DNA of 64,000 nucleotides from Blastococcus sp. TF02A-30 (lineage in GTDB: Bacteria; Actinomycetota; Actinomycetes; Mycobacteriales; Geodermatophilaceae): assembly GCF_003319185.1 (NCBI RefSeq), contig NZ_QOHJ01000006.1, positions 62,001 to 126,000 of the forward strand, given 5' to 3'. The notes beneath the pieces are model-generated. The model had not been told where the DNA came from and did no database searches. It was given only the letters and a program-made list of their open reading frames with translations. Below, piece by piece: positions 49,152-57,714 of the stretch. The position numbers and the translations under genes were made by a program. Position 1 is the first letter of the stretch; each line of letters opens with the position of its first letter.

Positions 49152-50915
49152 ATGCTCCCGCGCCCCAGGCGCACCCCGAGGCCGGTGACCGGGCGACGGC
49201 GCCCGCGCGGCGCCGTCCGACCGGCGCTGGCCGCCGCTGCCGCCGCCGTCGTCCTCGGCACGGCGGGGCCGGCGCTCGCCGCCCCGAGCGACCAGCCGGG
49301 TGGGACCTCCGGCGTCCTGGACAGCCGGGCGCTCGACCGGCTCCAGGAGCGGGCGACGGAGGTGCAGGACGGCCTCCGCGAGCAGCAGCGGGAGGTGGCC
49401 GCGGCGCAGGAGGCGCAGGCGGCGGCCGAGCGGGAGGTCGCCGCGGCCGAGGCCGTGCTCACCGACGCCGCCGGCGAGCTCGCCGGCTTCCAGGCCGAGG
49501 TCGCCGGGTACGCCGCGGCCGTCTACCGCGACGGCGGTGCCCTCACCCCGCTCACCGTGCTGCTCAGCAGCGGCGACCCGGGCGAGGTCCTCTCCGCGAT
49601 GGGCTTCCTCGACGTCGTCGACCGGCACGCAGCCCGGCTGATCGGCGCGGCCGAGGAGCAGCGGCAGGCGGCGCTGGCGCGCCGGCGCACCGCGGAGGCC
49701 GCGCTCCAGGAGGCGCGGGCCCGCGCCGACGAGGTGGCCGCCCGGATCGCCGAGCTCGAGGCCGCGGCCGGCGCCGTCACCGACGAGCTGGACGACGCCC
49801 TCGGTGCGGTCGACGCGCAGCTGGCCCAGCTGCAGCGGGAGCAGGTCGAGGTCAACGAGCGCACCGCCGCCAACTGGCGCGGCTACCTCGACCAGCTGAC
49901 CGCCGCCGGGATCACCGCCCCGCCGGCCGCGGCGCTGCAGGACCCGGCCGGTGGGCTGCCCGACCGCCTGGTGCCGGTCGCGGCCACCGGGGGCGGCGCC
50001 CAGCGCGGAGCCGCCCAGCTGCCGGGGCAGCCGTCGTCGCTGCTGGTCCTGCCGGCCGAGACGCTGGGTGCGGTGTCCGCGGCGATGGAGGCCCTCGGCC
50101 GGCCGTACGCGCCGGGCACGGCCGGTCCGGACTCCTGGGCCTGCGGATCCCTGGTGCAGTCGGTCTACGGGCGCACGGGCATCTCCCTGCCCGGCGACCA
50201 GGCGGGCCTCTTCGCCGTGACGGCGCCGGTGGCTCCGGCCGACGTGCTCCCCGGCGACCTGGTCTTCCTCGGGACGGCGGAGTCGGGGCTGGGCCACGTC
50301 GGCATCGCGCTGGACCCGCGGACCATGCTCGCCGCCGACGCGCGGGCGGGTGCGGTCGTCGTCCGCACCCTGCCGGCCGACCAGGTCCTCGGCATCGGCC
50401 GCCCGACGCTGCCCCGGCGGGCGCCGGTGGACGCGCCCGGTCCGGCCGGTGGCGCGCTCCGGGTGGAGTGCGGGAACACCGTCTACCCGCCCAGCTACGA
50501 CGGCGCCCGGCAGTGGGGCGGCTACCCCAACGGCCTGATCCCGCCGAGCGCGATGTGCGGGCTCGGGGTGGGCGGCCACCAGCTGCGGTGCGACGCCGCG
50601 GCGGCCTACCGCGCGCTGTCCGCCGCCTACGCCGGCGCGTTCGGAGGGCCGCTCTGCATCACCGACTCCTACCGGACCTACGCCGGCCAGGTGACCCTCT
50701 ACGGGCAGAAGCCGGCGCTGGCCGCGGTGCCGGGGACGAGCAACCACGGCTGGGGGCTCGCGGTCGACCTCTGCGGGGGCGTCGAGCGCTTCGGCACGCC
50801 CCAGTACGCCTGGATGGTCGCCAACGCCGGCCGGTTCGGCTTCCTGCACCCCGCGTGGGCCGATCCGGGGAACGGCCGCGAGGAGCCCTGGCACTGGGAG
50901 TACGCGGGCACCTGA
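49152..50915 (+). CDS. Secreted NlpC/P60-VanY double peptidoglycan hydrolase
   Basis: This is 587 residues. An Arg-rich signal peptide ends near ALAAP (about 46). A long coiled coil follows (about 55-235), then an NlpC/P60-like domain (about 300-420) with SWACGSLVQSVYG and LGHVGIALD. The usual Asp before the catalytic Cys is Ala. The C-terminal domain (about 440-587) is M15/VanY: SYRTYAGQ, SNHGWGLAVDL and PWHWEY supply the zinc ligands and acid. It could cut both D-Glu/mDAP stems and D-Ala ends. The ATG has a weak GAGGTGG site; upstream in-frame codons lack a signal peptide. Confidence 0.87.
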   Translation: MLPRPRRTPRPVTGRRRPRGAVRPALAAAAAAVVLGTAGPALAAPSDQPGGTSGVLDSRALDRLQERATEVQDGLREQQREVAAAQEAQAAAEREVAAAEAVLTDAAGELAGFQAEVAGYAAAVYRDGGALTPLTVLLSSGDPGEVLSAMGFLDVVDRHAARLIGAAEEQRQAALARRRTAEAALQEARARADEVAARIAELEAAAGAVTDELDDALGAVDAQLAQLQREQVEVNERTAANWRGYLDQLTAAGITAPPAAALQDPAGGLPDRLVPVAATGGGAQRGAAQLPGQPSSLLVLPAETLGAVSAAMEALGRPYAPGTAGPDSWACGSLVQSVYGRTGISLPGDQAGLFAVTAPVAPADVLPGDLVFLGTAESGLGHVGIALDPRTMLAADARAGAVVVRTLPADQVLGIGRPTLPRRAPVDAPGPAGGALRVECGNTVYPPSYDGARQWGGYPNGLIPPSAMCGLGVGGHQLRCDAAAAYRALSAAYAGAFGGPLCITDSYRTYAGQVTLYGQKPALAAVPGTSNHGWGLAVDLCGGVERFGTPQYAWMVANAGRFGFLHPAWADPGNGREEPWHWEYAGT

Positions 50916-50983
50916 CCCGCGGTCCGGCGGAAATGTCGGTGGCCGTTCCTACCGTGCGCAACGACTCACGGAGGAGAAACGCC

Positions 50984-51319
50984 ATGCTCATCGACTGCGA
51001 CACCTGCACCGCCCGGGGTACCGGCTGCGCCGACTGCGTCGTCACCGTGCTCCTGGGCGCCCCACCCGGCTGGCAGGGGGTGGACCCCGTCGTCGTCCCC
51101 ATGGACGGGCGCGCCCGTCTTGCCGGTCCCGCCGAGGTGCCGACGGCGGCCGAGCTGGTCGCCGAGGACGTCGTGGTGCCCCCGCCCGGCGTGGTGGTCG
51201 AGCTGGACGACGTGGAGCGCCGGGCCGTCCGCGCGCTCGCCGAGGGTGGCCTCGTGCCCCCGTTGCGGCACCGCTCGACCGCGCGCGACACCGGGCCGGG
51301 AGGTCGTCGCACCGGCTGA
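50984..51319 (+). CDS. Small Cys-motif hypothetical protein
   Basis: This 111-residue protein opens LIDCDTCTARGTGCADCVVT, a CxxC...CxxC arrangement that could hold zinc or an iron-sulfur cluster. An acidic, Pro/Val-rich middle (ELVAEDVVVPPPGVVVELDD) and a basic tail follow. It recurs beside NlpC/P60 genes in actinobacteria, as I recall. GGAGGAG precedes the ATG, and TACCGT (50950-50955) is a likely -10 box. Function unknown. Confidence 0.75.
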   Translation: MLIDCDTCTARGTGCADCVVTVLLGAPPGWQGVDPVVVPMDGRARLAGPAEVPTAAELVAEDVVVPPPGVVVELDDVERRAVRALAEGGLVPPLRHRSTARDTGPGGRRTG

Positions 51320-51431
51320 TCGCAGCTCCCTCCACGAGCGGAGCGTGCGCATACACCTACGGAGAGCTGATGTCGGTGAGGCGCGCGAGCGCGGACGCGA
51401 TTCTCGTCACAGGCATAGCAGGCGCCCCGGT

Positions 51432-51460
51432 TTGTCACGGCAACATCACGGTCGTAGGGT
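51432..51460 (+). promoter_or_regulatory. Sigma-70-type promoter of the ydaO-nlpC transcript
   Basis: TTGTCA (51432-51437) and TAGGGT (51455-51460) are separated by exactly 17 nt. This is the best -35/-10 pair in the window. Transcription would start near 51467, about 45 nt before the riboswitch and 240 nt before the gene. Confidence 0.65.
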
Positions 51461-51512
51461 CGTCGCCGTCCGACCGGGTGGTCGCCGCCCGCAGAAGGGT
51501 GGCCTCGGCCGG

Positions 51513-51674
51513 GCACCGCCGAATCACCGTCGACGGCGTCCGCGTGACGCCCGAGGTGAACCGGGGACCCACCGCAGTCCTGGGGTGAGTTCCCCTGCAG
51601 GGCCGGCTCGCCGGTGAGCAGGGGATAGGGCCAGTCTTCCCAGCCCGAACCCGTCAGCTAACTCGGTAGGCGGT
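51513..51674 (+). ncRNA. ydaO-yuaA riboswitch (c-di-AMP)
   Basis: The conserved ydaO blocks are in order: ACCGCCGAATC opening, GAACCGGGGACCCA-like segment near 51560, CTGGGGTGAGTTCCCC, a variable hairpin GCCGGCTCGCCGG, GGGGATAGGGCC, and the diagnostic closing CGAACCCGTCAGCTAACTCG (about 51646-51665) with GTAGGCGGT. This class binds c-di-AMP and in actinobacteria usually controls cell-wall hydrolase genes, normally shutting them off when c-di-AMP is high. Boundaries are approximate. The NlpC/P60 gene starts 30 nt downstream. Confidence 0.92.
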
Positions 51675-51704
51675 TGCAGAGGAAGAAACGGAGAGCCGCC
51701 GCTC

Positions 51705-52790
51705 GTGGCGACCCCTCACGCACCGCTGACGCATGCCCCCGCACAGCTCACCCCCGCCGCACTGCCCGGTCGCGCTCGTCCGCGACGGCTCGGCTTCCTC
51801 CGCTCGGGCGTCCTCCTCGGCGCCGGCGCGCTGACCCTGACGCTCCTCCCCGGGACCGCTGCCGCTGAGCCGGCCGCCACGGCCGCCGAGGCCGCGCAGC
51901 AGGTGGCCGAGGCCAGCCACCAGCTGGAGGTCGTCACCGAGCAGCTCAACGAGGCCAAGGTCGTCCTGGAGCAGCAGCAGGCCGCCGCCCAGGGGGCCGA
52001 GCAGGCCGCCGCCGAGGCCCAGGAGCAGCTGGACGCCCTCGACGAGCAGATCCGCCAGCTGGCCCGGTCCGCCTACACCAGCGGCGGCAACCGGCTGACC
52101 CAGCTCGACGTGCTGCTCACCAGCGGCTCGGCCGACGAGTTCGTCTCGCAGCTCGGCACCCTCGACGCGATCGCCGGCCACACCAACGCCGCGGTCACCG
52201 AGGTCGGCCAGGTGGCCGACCGCGCCGAGGACGCCCGTGACGAGGCGCAGAAGGCCCGGGACGAGGCGCAGAAGGCGGTCGACGACATCGCCGCGCAGCA
52301 GGAGGACCTCGAGGCGCGGATCGCCGACTACCAGCGGCAGTACGACGCCCTGAGCGCCCCGCAGCAGGCCGAGGTCGCCCGGGCGCACGGCGGCGGCGAG
52401 GCCCTGCCGGCGCCCAGCGGTGTCATCGCGCCCAGCGCCGCGGCCCAGAAGGCCGTGGACACCGCGCTGGCCCAGGTCGGCGACCCCTACGTCTGGGGTG
52501 CCGGCGGCCCGAACGCCTTCGATTGCTCCGGCCTGACCTCCTACGCCTACGCGGCGGCCGGGGTGAGCCTGCCCCACTCCAGCGCGAGCCAGTCGCGGAT
52601 GGGCATGGCCGTCTCGCGCAGCGAGCTGCAGCCGGGTGACCTGGTGTTCTTCTACAGCCCGGTCAGCCACGTCGGCATGTACATCGGCAACGGCCAGATG
52701 GTGCACGCCTCGACCTCCGGTCAGCCGGTCAAGGTCGCCAGCCTGGACTCGATGGGCAGCTACAACAGCGCCCGCCGCATCGCCGGGTAG
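51705..52790 (+). CDS. Secreted NlpC/P60 endopeptidase with coiled coil
   Basis: The 361-residue protein has a signal peptide ending near GTAAAEP (about 50), then a coiled coil (about 55-215) rich in Gln/Ala/Glu. A canonical NlpC/P60 domain (about 245-361) carries the catalytic Cys in FDCSGLTSYAY and His in VSHVGMYIGNG. It should cleave the peptidoglycan stem between D-Glu and mDAP, like RipA/RipB. The GTG start follows a GGAG site. Expression is probably set by the c-di-AMP riboswitch. A 16-bp hairpin terminates the transcript. Confidence 0.93.
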   Translation: MATPHAPLTHAPAQLTPAALPGRARPRRLGFLRSGVLLGAGALTLTLLPGTAAAEPAATAAEAAQQVAEASHQLEVVTEQLNEAKVVLEQQQAAAQGAEQAAAEAQEQLDALDEQIRQLARSAYTSGGNRLTQLDVLLTSGSADEFVSQLGTLDAIAGHTNAAVTEVGQVADRAEDARDEAQKARDEAQKAVDDIAAQQEDLEARIADYQRQYDALSAPQQAEVARAHGGGEALPAPSGVIAPSAAAQKAVDTALAQVGDPYVWGAGGPNAFDCSGLTSYAYAAAGVSLPHSSASQSRMGMAVSRSELQPGDLVFFYSPVSHVGMYIGNGQMVHASTSGQPVKVASLDSMGSYNSARRIAG

Positions 52791-52808
52791 AACGACGGCA
52801 CCACGGTC

Positions 52809-52845
52809 GGAGGCCGGTGACCCCACGAGGGGGTCACCGGCCTCC
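52809..52845 (+). terminator. Terminator after the NlpC/P60 gene
   Basis: A perfect 16-bp stem (52809-52824 with 52830-52845) and ACGAG loop lies 19 nt past the stop codon. Confidence 0.85.
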
Positions 52846-52920
52846 GCTCTGCCGGCCCCGTCCAGAGGCTCGCCGCGAGCGCGCGAGCGGGGAGGGGGAC
52901 GCGGTCCTTCTAGGATCGGC
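52846..52920. repeat. Dispersed palindromic repeat, copy C
   Basis: Read on the minus strand it begins GCCGATCCTAGAAGGACC and contains GCCTCTGGACGGGGCCGGC, matching copies B (left end) and A (right end). An inner CCGC...GCGG hairpin is present. Its end supplies the TAGGAT -10 box of the M48 gene. Confidence 0.65.
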
Positions 52921-52923
52921 CGG

Positions 52924-54162
52924 GTGCGTGCCCGTCGCGCCGCGCTGGTGGCCGCGGTCCTGCTCCTCGCCGCGTTCGCCGTGGTCGTCGCCGTCACCAC
53001 GCCCTGGGACGTGCTGCCCGAGCGCGTGGCCGATCCCTCGGCCGGCCTCCCGGCCGAGCAGGTCTCACGGGCCGAGGCCTTCGCCGCGGCACTGCGCCCG
53101 GCGTCGCTCGCCTCGCTGCTGCTGGGGTTGCTCGTCGCCGCGGTCCTGGGGCTGACCCGGCTCGGTGCCCGGCTGGTCCGCGCCGTCGCGGCCCCGCTGG
53201 GCGGCGGCTGGTTCTGGCAGGTGCTGCTCGGCGTCCTGGCCCTGGCCGTCGTCGGACGGGTGGCCACCCTCCCGCTGTCGGTCTACGGCGAGGTCGTGCG
53301 GCACCGCTACGGGCTCTCCACCCGCAGCTGGGGCCTGTTCGCCCGCGACGTCGTCGTCAACCTCCTCATCGACACGGCCCTGACCGCGCTGGCCGTCGTC
53401 GCCCTGGTGTGGCTGGCGCGGCGGGCCGCGCGGGCGTGGTGGGCGTTCGCCGCGGTGGGCGCCGCGGCGCTGGTCGTCGTCGGCTCGTTCCTCTGGCCGG
53501 TGGTCATCGAGCCCGCGTTCAACAGCTTCGAGCCGCTGCCGGTCGGGGAGCTGCGCACCGACCTGCTGGCGCTGGCCGAGGAGAACGGCACCCCGGTGCA
53601 GGACGTGCTCGTCTCCGACGCCTCCCGGCGCACGACCGCGCTCAACGCCTACGTCTCCGGCTTCGGCTCCACCCGCCGCATCGTCGTGTACGACACGGTG
53701 CTCGACCGGCTGTCCGACGAGGAGATCGAGTCGATCGCCGCCCACGAGCTCGGCCACGTGGCCGCGGACGACGTCCTGACCGGCACCCTGCTCGGTGCGC
53801 TGGGCGCGGCCGGGGGAGTGGCGCTGCTGGGCTGGCTGCTCACCTCACCCGCGCTGCTGCGCCGGTCCGGCGCCGACGGGCCGGGCGATCCGCGCGTCGT
53901 CCCGCTCCTGCTGCTGCTGGTCGCCGTCGGGACGCTGGTCGCCACGCCCGTGCAGAACCTCGTCTCGCGGCAGATCGAGGCCCGGGCGGACGCGCACGCC
54001 CTGGACCTGACCGGCGATCCGGAGGCCTTCGTCGACATGCAGCGGCTCCTGGCCACCACGAACCTCTCCGACCCCGACCCGCCGACGGCCTGGCACCGGT
54101 TCTTCGGCTCCCACCCGACGACCTCGCAGCGGGTCGCGCTGGCCCAGGAGTGGCGACCGTGA
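52924..54162 (+). CDS. M48 family (Ste24/CAAX-type) membrane metalloprotease
   Basis: The 412-residue membrane protease has five or more hydrophobic segments. The N-terminal CAAX-protease region includes PLSVYGEVVRHRYGLSTRSW. The zinc motif IAAHELGHVAADD lies at about 274-286 and the downstream ligand in EARADAHALDLTGD. It may process prenylated-like or misfolded membrane proteins; bacterial substrates are unclear. The GTG at 52924 has TAGGAT (52911-52916) seven nt upstream, inside repeat copy C. Its stop overlaps the next start as GTGA. Confidence 0.92.
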   Translation: MRARRAALVAAVLLLAAFAVVVAVTTPWDVLPERVADPSAGLPAEQVSRAEAFAAALRPASLASLLLGLLVAAVLGLTRLGARLVRAVAAPLGGGWFWQVLLGVLALAVVGRVATLPLSVYGEVVRHRYGLSTRSWGLFARDVVVNLLIDTALTALAVVALVWLARRAARAWWAFAAVGAAALVVVGSFLWPVVIEPAFNSFEPLPVGELRTDLLALAEENGTPVQDVLVSDASRRTTALNAYVSGFGSTRRIVVYDTVLDRLSDEEIESIAAHELGHVAADDVLTGTLLGALGAAGGVALLGWLLTSPALLRRSGADGPGDPRVVPLLLLLVAVGTLVATPVQNLVSRQIEARADAHALDLTGDPEAFVDMQRLLATTNLSDPDPPTAWHRFFGSHPTTSQRVALAQEWRP

Positions 54163-55283
54163 GCCGCACCCTCGTCGTCACCAACGACTTCCCGCCGCGG
54201 CAGGGCGGCATCCAGACCTTCGTCGCCGCCCTGCTGGAGCGCCGGCCGCCCGATTCGCTGGTCGTGCTGGCCTCGGACCACCCCGGCTCCGCCGAGCACG
54301 ACGCCGGGCTGCCGTACCCGGTGGTGCGCCGGCCCACCGGGATGCTGCTGCCCACCCGCGCCACCGCCCGCGCCGCCGCGGAGCTCGTCGCGCGCCACGG
54401 CTGCGACACGGTCCTCTACGGCGCGGCCGCGCCGCTCGGCCTGCTCGCCCCCGCGCTGCGCCGCGCCGGGGTGCGCCACCAGGTCGGCATCACCCACGGG
54501 CACGAGACCGGGTGGGTGGCGCTCCCGGGGAGCCGCCAGCTGATGCAGCGCATCGCCGCGCAGGTCGACGTGCTCACCTACATCAGCGAGTACACCCGCA
54601 GCCGGCTGGCTCCCGCGCTGGGGGACCGCACCCGCCTCGCGCAGCTCTCACCCGGGGTGGACGTCGACCGGTTCACCCCGGACGCCGACGGCGCGCTGGT
54701 GCGCCGCCGGCACGGCCTCGGCGACGCCCCGGTGGTCGTCTGCGTCTCCCGGCTGGTCGCCCGCAAGGGCCAGGACGTGCTCGTGGCGGGCTGGCCCCAG
54801 GTGCTGGCGCGGCACCCGCGCGCCCGGCTCCTGCTGGTCGGGGGCGGGCCGGACGAGGCGGACCTGCGGCGCGCGGTCGCCCGCCGGGGGCTGCAGGACT
54901 CCGTCGTCCTCACCGGTCCGGTGCCGGTCGCGGAGCTGCCCGCGCACTACGCGGCCGGCGACGTGTTCGCCATGCCGTGCCGCACCCGGCGTCTCGGGCT
55001 GGACGTCGAGGGCCTGGGCATGGTCTTCCTCGAGGCGGCTGCGTGCGCACGGCCCGTCGTCGCCGGCACCTCGGGCGGCGCCCCGGAGACGGTGCAGGAG
55101 GGCGTCACCGGGCACGTCGTCGACCCGCGGTCGCCGTCGGAGGTGGCGACGACGATCGCCGACCTGCTCGCCGACCCGCAGCGCGCGGCGGCGATGGGCG
55201 CCGCCGGCCGGCGGTGGGTGGAGGAGCGCTGGTCGTGGACGACGATCGCGCGCACCTTCGCCGACCTCCTGGAGAAGCACTGA
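54159..55283 (+). CDS. pimB: GT4 mannosyltransferase, PimB-like
   Basis: This 374-residue GT-B enzyme of family GT4 has the N-terminal VVTNDFPPRQGGIQTFV, GITHGHETGW, and CVSRLVARKGQDVLV at the start of the donor domain. The nucleotide-sugar EX7E-type motif is in EGLGMVFLEAAACARPVV. The sequence and position match the actinobacterial PimB' that adds the second mannose to phosphatidylinositol monomannoside. Translation is probably coupled to the M48 gene by the four-base overlap. Confidence 0.88.
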   Translation: MSRTLVVTNDFPPRQGGIQTFVAALLERRPPDSLVVLASDHPGSAEHDAGLPYPVVRRPTGMLLPTRATARAAAELVARHGCDTVLYGAAAPLGLLAPALRRAGVRHQVGITHGHETGWVALPGSRQLMQRIAAQVDVLTYISEYTRSRLAPALGDRTRLAQLSPGVDVDRFTPDADGALVRRRHGLGDAPVVVCVSRLVARKGQDVLVAGWPQVLARHPRARLLLVGGGPDEADLRRAVARRGLQDSVVLTGPVPVAELPAHYAAGDVFAMPCRTRRLGLDVEGLGMVFLEAAACARPVVAGTSGGAPETVQEGVTGHVVDPRSPSEVATTIADLLADPQRAAAMGAAGRRWVEERWSWTTIARTFADLLEKH

Positions 55284-55313
55284 GCCCCCGTCCCCGGGCG
55301 GGGGCGGGGGCTC
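55282..55313. terminator. Bidirectional terminator between pimB and fadD15
   Basis: A stem of about 14 pairs (55282-55295 with 55300-55313, one G-T wobble) and 4-nt loop starts at the pimB stop codon and lies 11 nt from the convergent stop. Confidence 0.75.
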
Positions 55314-55323
55314 GGCGCGGAGC

Positions 55324-57117
55324 TCAGCGGGCGTAGAGGTTCTCCACCTCGTCGCCGAACTCCTTCATCACCACGTTGCGCTTGAGCTTCAGGCTCGGGG
55401 TCAGCATCCCGTTGTCCTCGGTGAAGTCGGTGCCCAGGACGCGCCACTTCTTGATCGCCTCGGCCTGCGAGACGGCCCGGTTCGCGTCCTTGACCGCAGC
55501 CTCGAGCTCGGCGAGCACCTCGGGGTCCTCGCGCAGCTGGTCGACGGTGAGCGCGGAGTCCTTGCCCTTGGACTCCAGCCACTGCGGCAGCGCCTCCTCG
55601 TCGAGGGTGATCAGCGCCGCGATGAACGGGCGCTGGTCGCCGACGACGATGCACTGGCTGACCAGGCGGTGGGCGCGCAGCCGGTCCTCGAGCACCGCGG
55701 GGGCGACGTTCTTGCCGCCCGCGGTCACCAGGATCTCCTTCTTGCGGCCGGTGATCCTGACGAAGCCCTGGTCGTCGATCTCGCCGAGGTCGCCGGTGTG
55801 GAACCAGCCCTCGGCGTCGATCGCCTCCTTGGTGGCGTCGTCGTTCTTCCAGTAGCCGCGCATGACGATGCCGCCCTTGATCAGCAGCTCGCCGTCCTCG
55901 GCGACCGCGAAGGAGACGCCCGGCAGCGGACGGCCCACGGTGCCGATCTTGATGGCGGTCTCGTAGTTCACCGCCGCGGCGGCGGTGGTCTCGGTCAGGC
56001 CGTAGCCCTCGAAGACGGTGACGCCGATGCCGCGGAAGAAGTGGCCCAGCCGCTCGCCGAGCGGCGCGCCGCCGGAGATGGCACCGAGGCAGCGGCCGCC
56101 GAGCGCGGCCCGCAGCTTGCCGTAGACCAGCTTGTCGAACAGCGCGTGCTGCACCCGCAGGCCCAGGCCCGGGCCGCCGGTGTCCTGCGCGCGGGACCAG
56201 TCGATGGCCACCTGGGCGGCGCGGTCGAAGATCTTGCCCTTGCCGTCGCCCTCGGCCTTCGCCTTGGCCTGGTTGAACACCTTCTCGAACACGCGCGGGA
56301 CGGCCAGGACGAAGGTCGGCTTGAACTCGCCGAGGTCCTCGACCAGGTTCTTCACGTCCGGGGTGTGCCCGATGACGGTGCGGTTCTTGATGGCGCCCAC
56401 CTGCAGGACGCGGGCCAGCACGTGCGCCAGCGGGATGAACAGCAGCAGCGAGCCCTGCACGTTCATGAACTTGTCGAGCAGCGTGATGCCGTTGCCGATC
56501 TCGAACAGGAAGTTCGCGTGGGTGAGCTCGCAGCCCTTGGGCCGGCCGGTGGTCCCACTGGTGTAGATGAGCGTGGCCAGGCTGTCGGCGCTCAGGGTCG
56601 CCCGGCGGGCGTCCAGCTCGCTGTCGGGGACGTCCTTGCCGGCGGCGACCAGCTGGTCGACCGCGCCGTCGTCGATGACGAGGACGGCCTTGAGGTCGGG
56701 GGCCTGGTCGCGGACGGACTCCACGGCGGCGGCGTGCTCGTCGCGCTCGACGATGGCGGCGGTCGCGCCGGAGTCCGACAGGATCCAGGCGACCTGGTCG
56801 GCGCTGGAGGTCTCGTAGATGGGGACGACGACGGCGCCGGCGGTCCAGATGGCGTAGTCGAAGACGGTCCACTCGTAACGGGTCTTGGCCTGCAGTGCCA
56901 CGCGGTCACCGGCAGCCACGCCGGAGGCGATCAGCCCCTTGGCGACGCCGCGGACCTCCTCGCCGAACTGCTTCCACGTGACGTCGGTCCACCGGCCGCC
57001 CACCTGCCGCCGCAGACCCACCTCGTCGCCGTGCTCGGTGACGTTGGTGGTCAGCATGTCGGTCAGGGCCTTGCCGGGGGCCACCTCGTAGGTCACTGGA
57101 ACGCTGAACTCGCGCAC
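55324..57117 (-). CDS. fadD15: Long-chain fatty-acid-CoA ligase (FadD15 type)
   Basis: The 597-residue AMP-forming enzyme activates fatty acids to acyl-CoA. It has the P-loop LIYTSGTTGRPKGCELTH (about 187-204), motif GYGLTETTAAA, and WFHTGDLGEIDDQGFVRITG with the C-terminal catalytic Lys region RKKEILVTAGGKNV. It is full length for this group. The GTG start has GGAGGAGAGG upstream. The place between pimB and the START-like gene is as in mycobacteria. Confidence 0.93.
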   Translation of the reverse strand: MREFSVPVTYEVAPGKALTDMLTTNVTEHGDEVGLRRQVGGRWTDVTWKQFGEEVRGVAKGLIASGVAAGDRVALQAKTRYEWTVFDYAIWTAGAVVVPIYETSSADQVAWILSDSGATAAIVERDEHAAAVESVRDQAPDLKAVLVIDDGAVDQLVAAGKDVPDSELDARRATLSADSLATLIYTSGTTGRPKGCELTHANFLFEIGNGITLLDKFMNVQGSLLLFIPLAHVLARVLQVGAIKNRTVIGHTPDVKNLVEDLGEFKPTFVLAVPRVFEKVFNQAKAKAEGDGKGKIFDRAAQVAIDWSRAQDTGGPGLGLRVQHALFDKLVYGKLRAALGGRCLGAISGGAPLGERLGHFFRGIGVTVFEGYGLTETTAAAAVNYETAIKIGTVGRPLPGVSFAVAEDGELLIKGGIVMRGYWKNDDATKEAIDAEGWFHTGDLGEIDDQGFVRITGRKKEILVTAGGKNVAPAVLEDRLRAHRLVSQCIVVGDQRPFIAALITLDEEALPQWLESKGKDSALTVDQLREDPEVLAELEAAVKDANRAVSQAEAIKKWRVLGTDFTEDNGMLTPSLKLKRNVVMKEFGDEVENLYAR

Positions 57118-57274
57118 GCCGGGTCCTCTCCTCCCCGGCGTCGGTGAGGGCGCCGTCGCCCTCGCCCCGGTCCAGGGACGTTTCCGGCAAATCTAGCCGC
57201 TGCTCCTACTGAGGAGTAATGCAGAGTGGCAGCGGCGGCTCCCTGAGCTGGGCGGGCGCGTTAGCCTGCTCCGC

Positions 57275-57706
57275 ATGGCCGACCAGTCCACGCAGTCCAT
57301 CGTCGTCGAGGCACCCGCGTCCGACGTCATGGCGGTCATCGCCGACTTCCCCGCCTACCCCCAGTGGGTCGCCGCCGCCAAGCAGGTCGAGGTGCTCGAG
57401 GAGGGGCCGGACGGCCGGGCCCGCCGGGTGCACTTCGTGCTCGACGCCGGCGCGGTGAAGGACGACTACGTCCTCGAGTACACCTGGGACGGCGACCGGC
57501 AGGTGCGGTGGAGCCTGGTCAAGGGTTCGATGCAGAAGCGGAACGACGGCTCCTACACCCTCGCCGAGTCCGACGGCCGCACCGAGGTCACCTACTCGAT
57601 CACCATCGACCTCTCCATCCCGATGCTGGGGATGATCAAGCGCCGGGCGGAGAAGGTCATCCTGGACACGGCTCTCAAGGAGCTCAAGAAGCGCGTCGAG
57701 GGCTGA
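57275..57706 (+). CDS. START/SRPBCC-fold protein
   Basis: This 143-residue protein has the polyketide-cyclase/SRPBCC outline: SIVVEAPASDVMAVIADFPAYPQW at the start, a run of beta strands (YVLEYTWDGDRQVRWSLVKG), and a C-terminal helix KVILDTALKELKKRVEG. It probably binds a hydrophobic ligand; the ligand is unknown. The mycobacterial neighbour of FadD15 (Rv2185c) is of this type. ATG with TAGCCT (57262-57267) seven nt upstream. First of four closely packed genes. Confidence 0.9.
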   Translation: MADQSTQSIVVEAPASDVMAVIADFPAYPQWVAAAKQVEVLEEGPDGRARRVHFVLDAGAVKDDYVLEYTWDGDRQVRWSLVKGSMQKRNDGSYTLAESDGRTEVTYSITIDLSIPMLGMIKRRAEKVILDTALKELKKRVEG

Positions 57707-57714
57707 GACCCGTC

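Noticed and set aside
51370-51588. A 72-codon plus-strand frame before the second NlpC/P60 gene
   Set aside because: It spans the -35/-10 promoter and the 5' half of the ydaO riboswitch, and its translation shows no family features.
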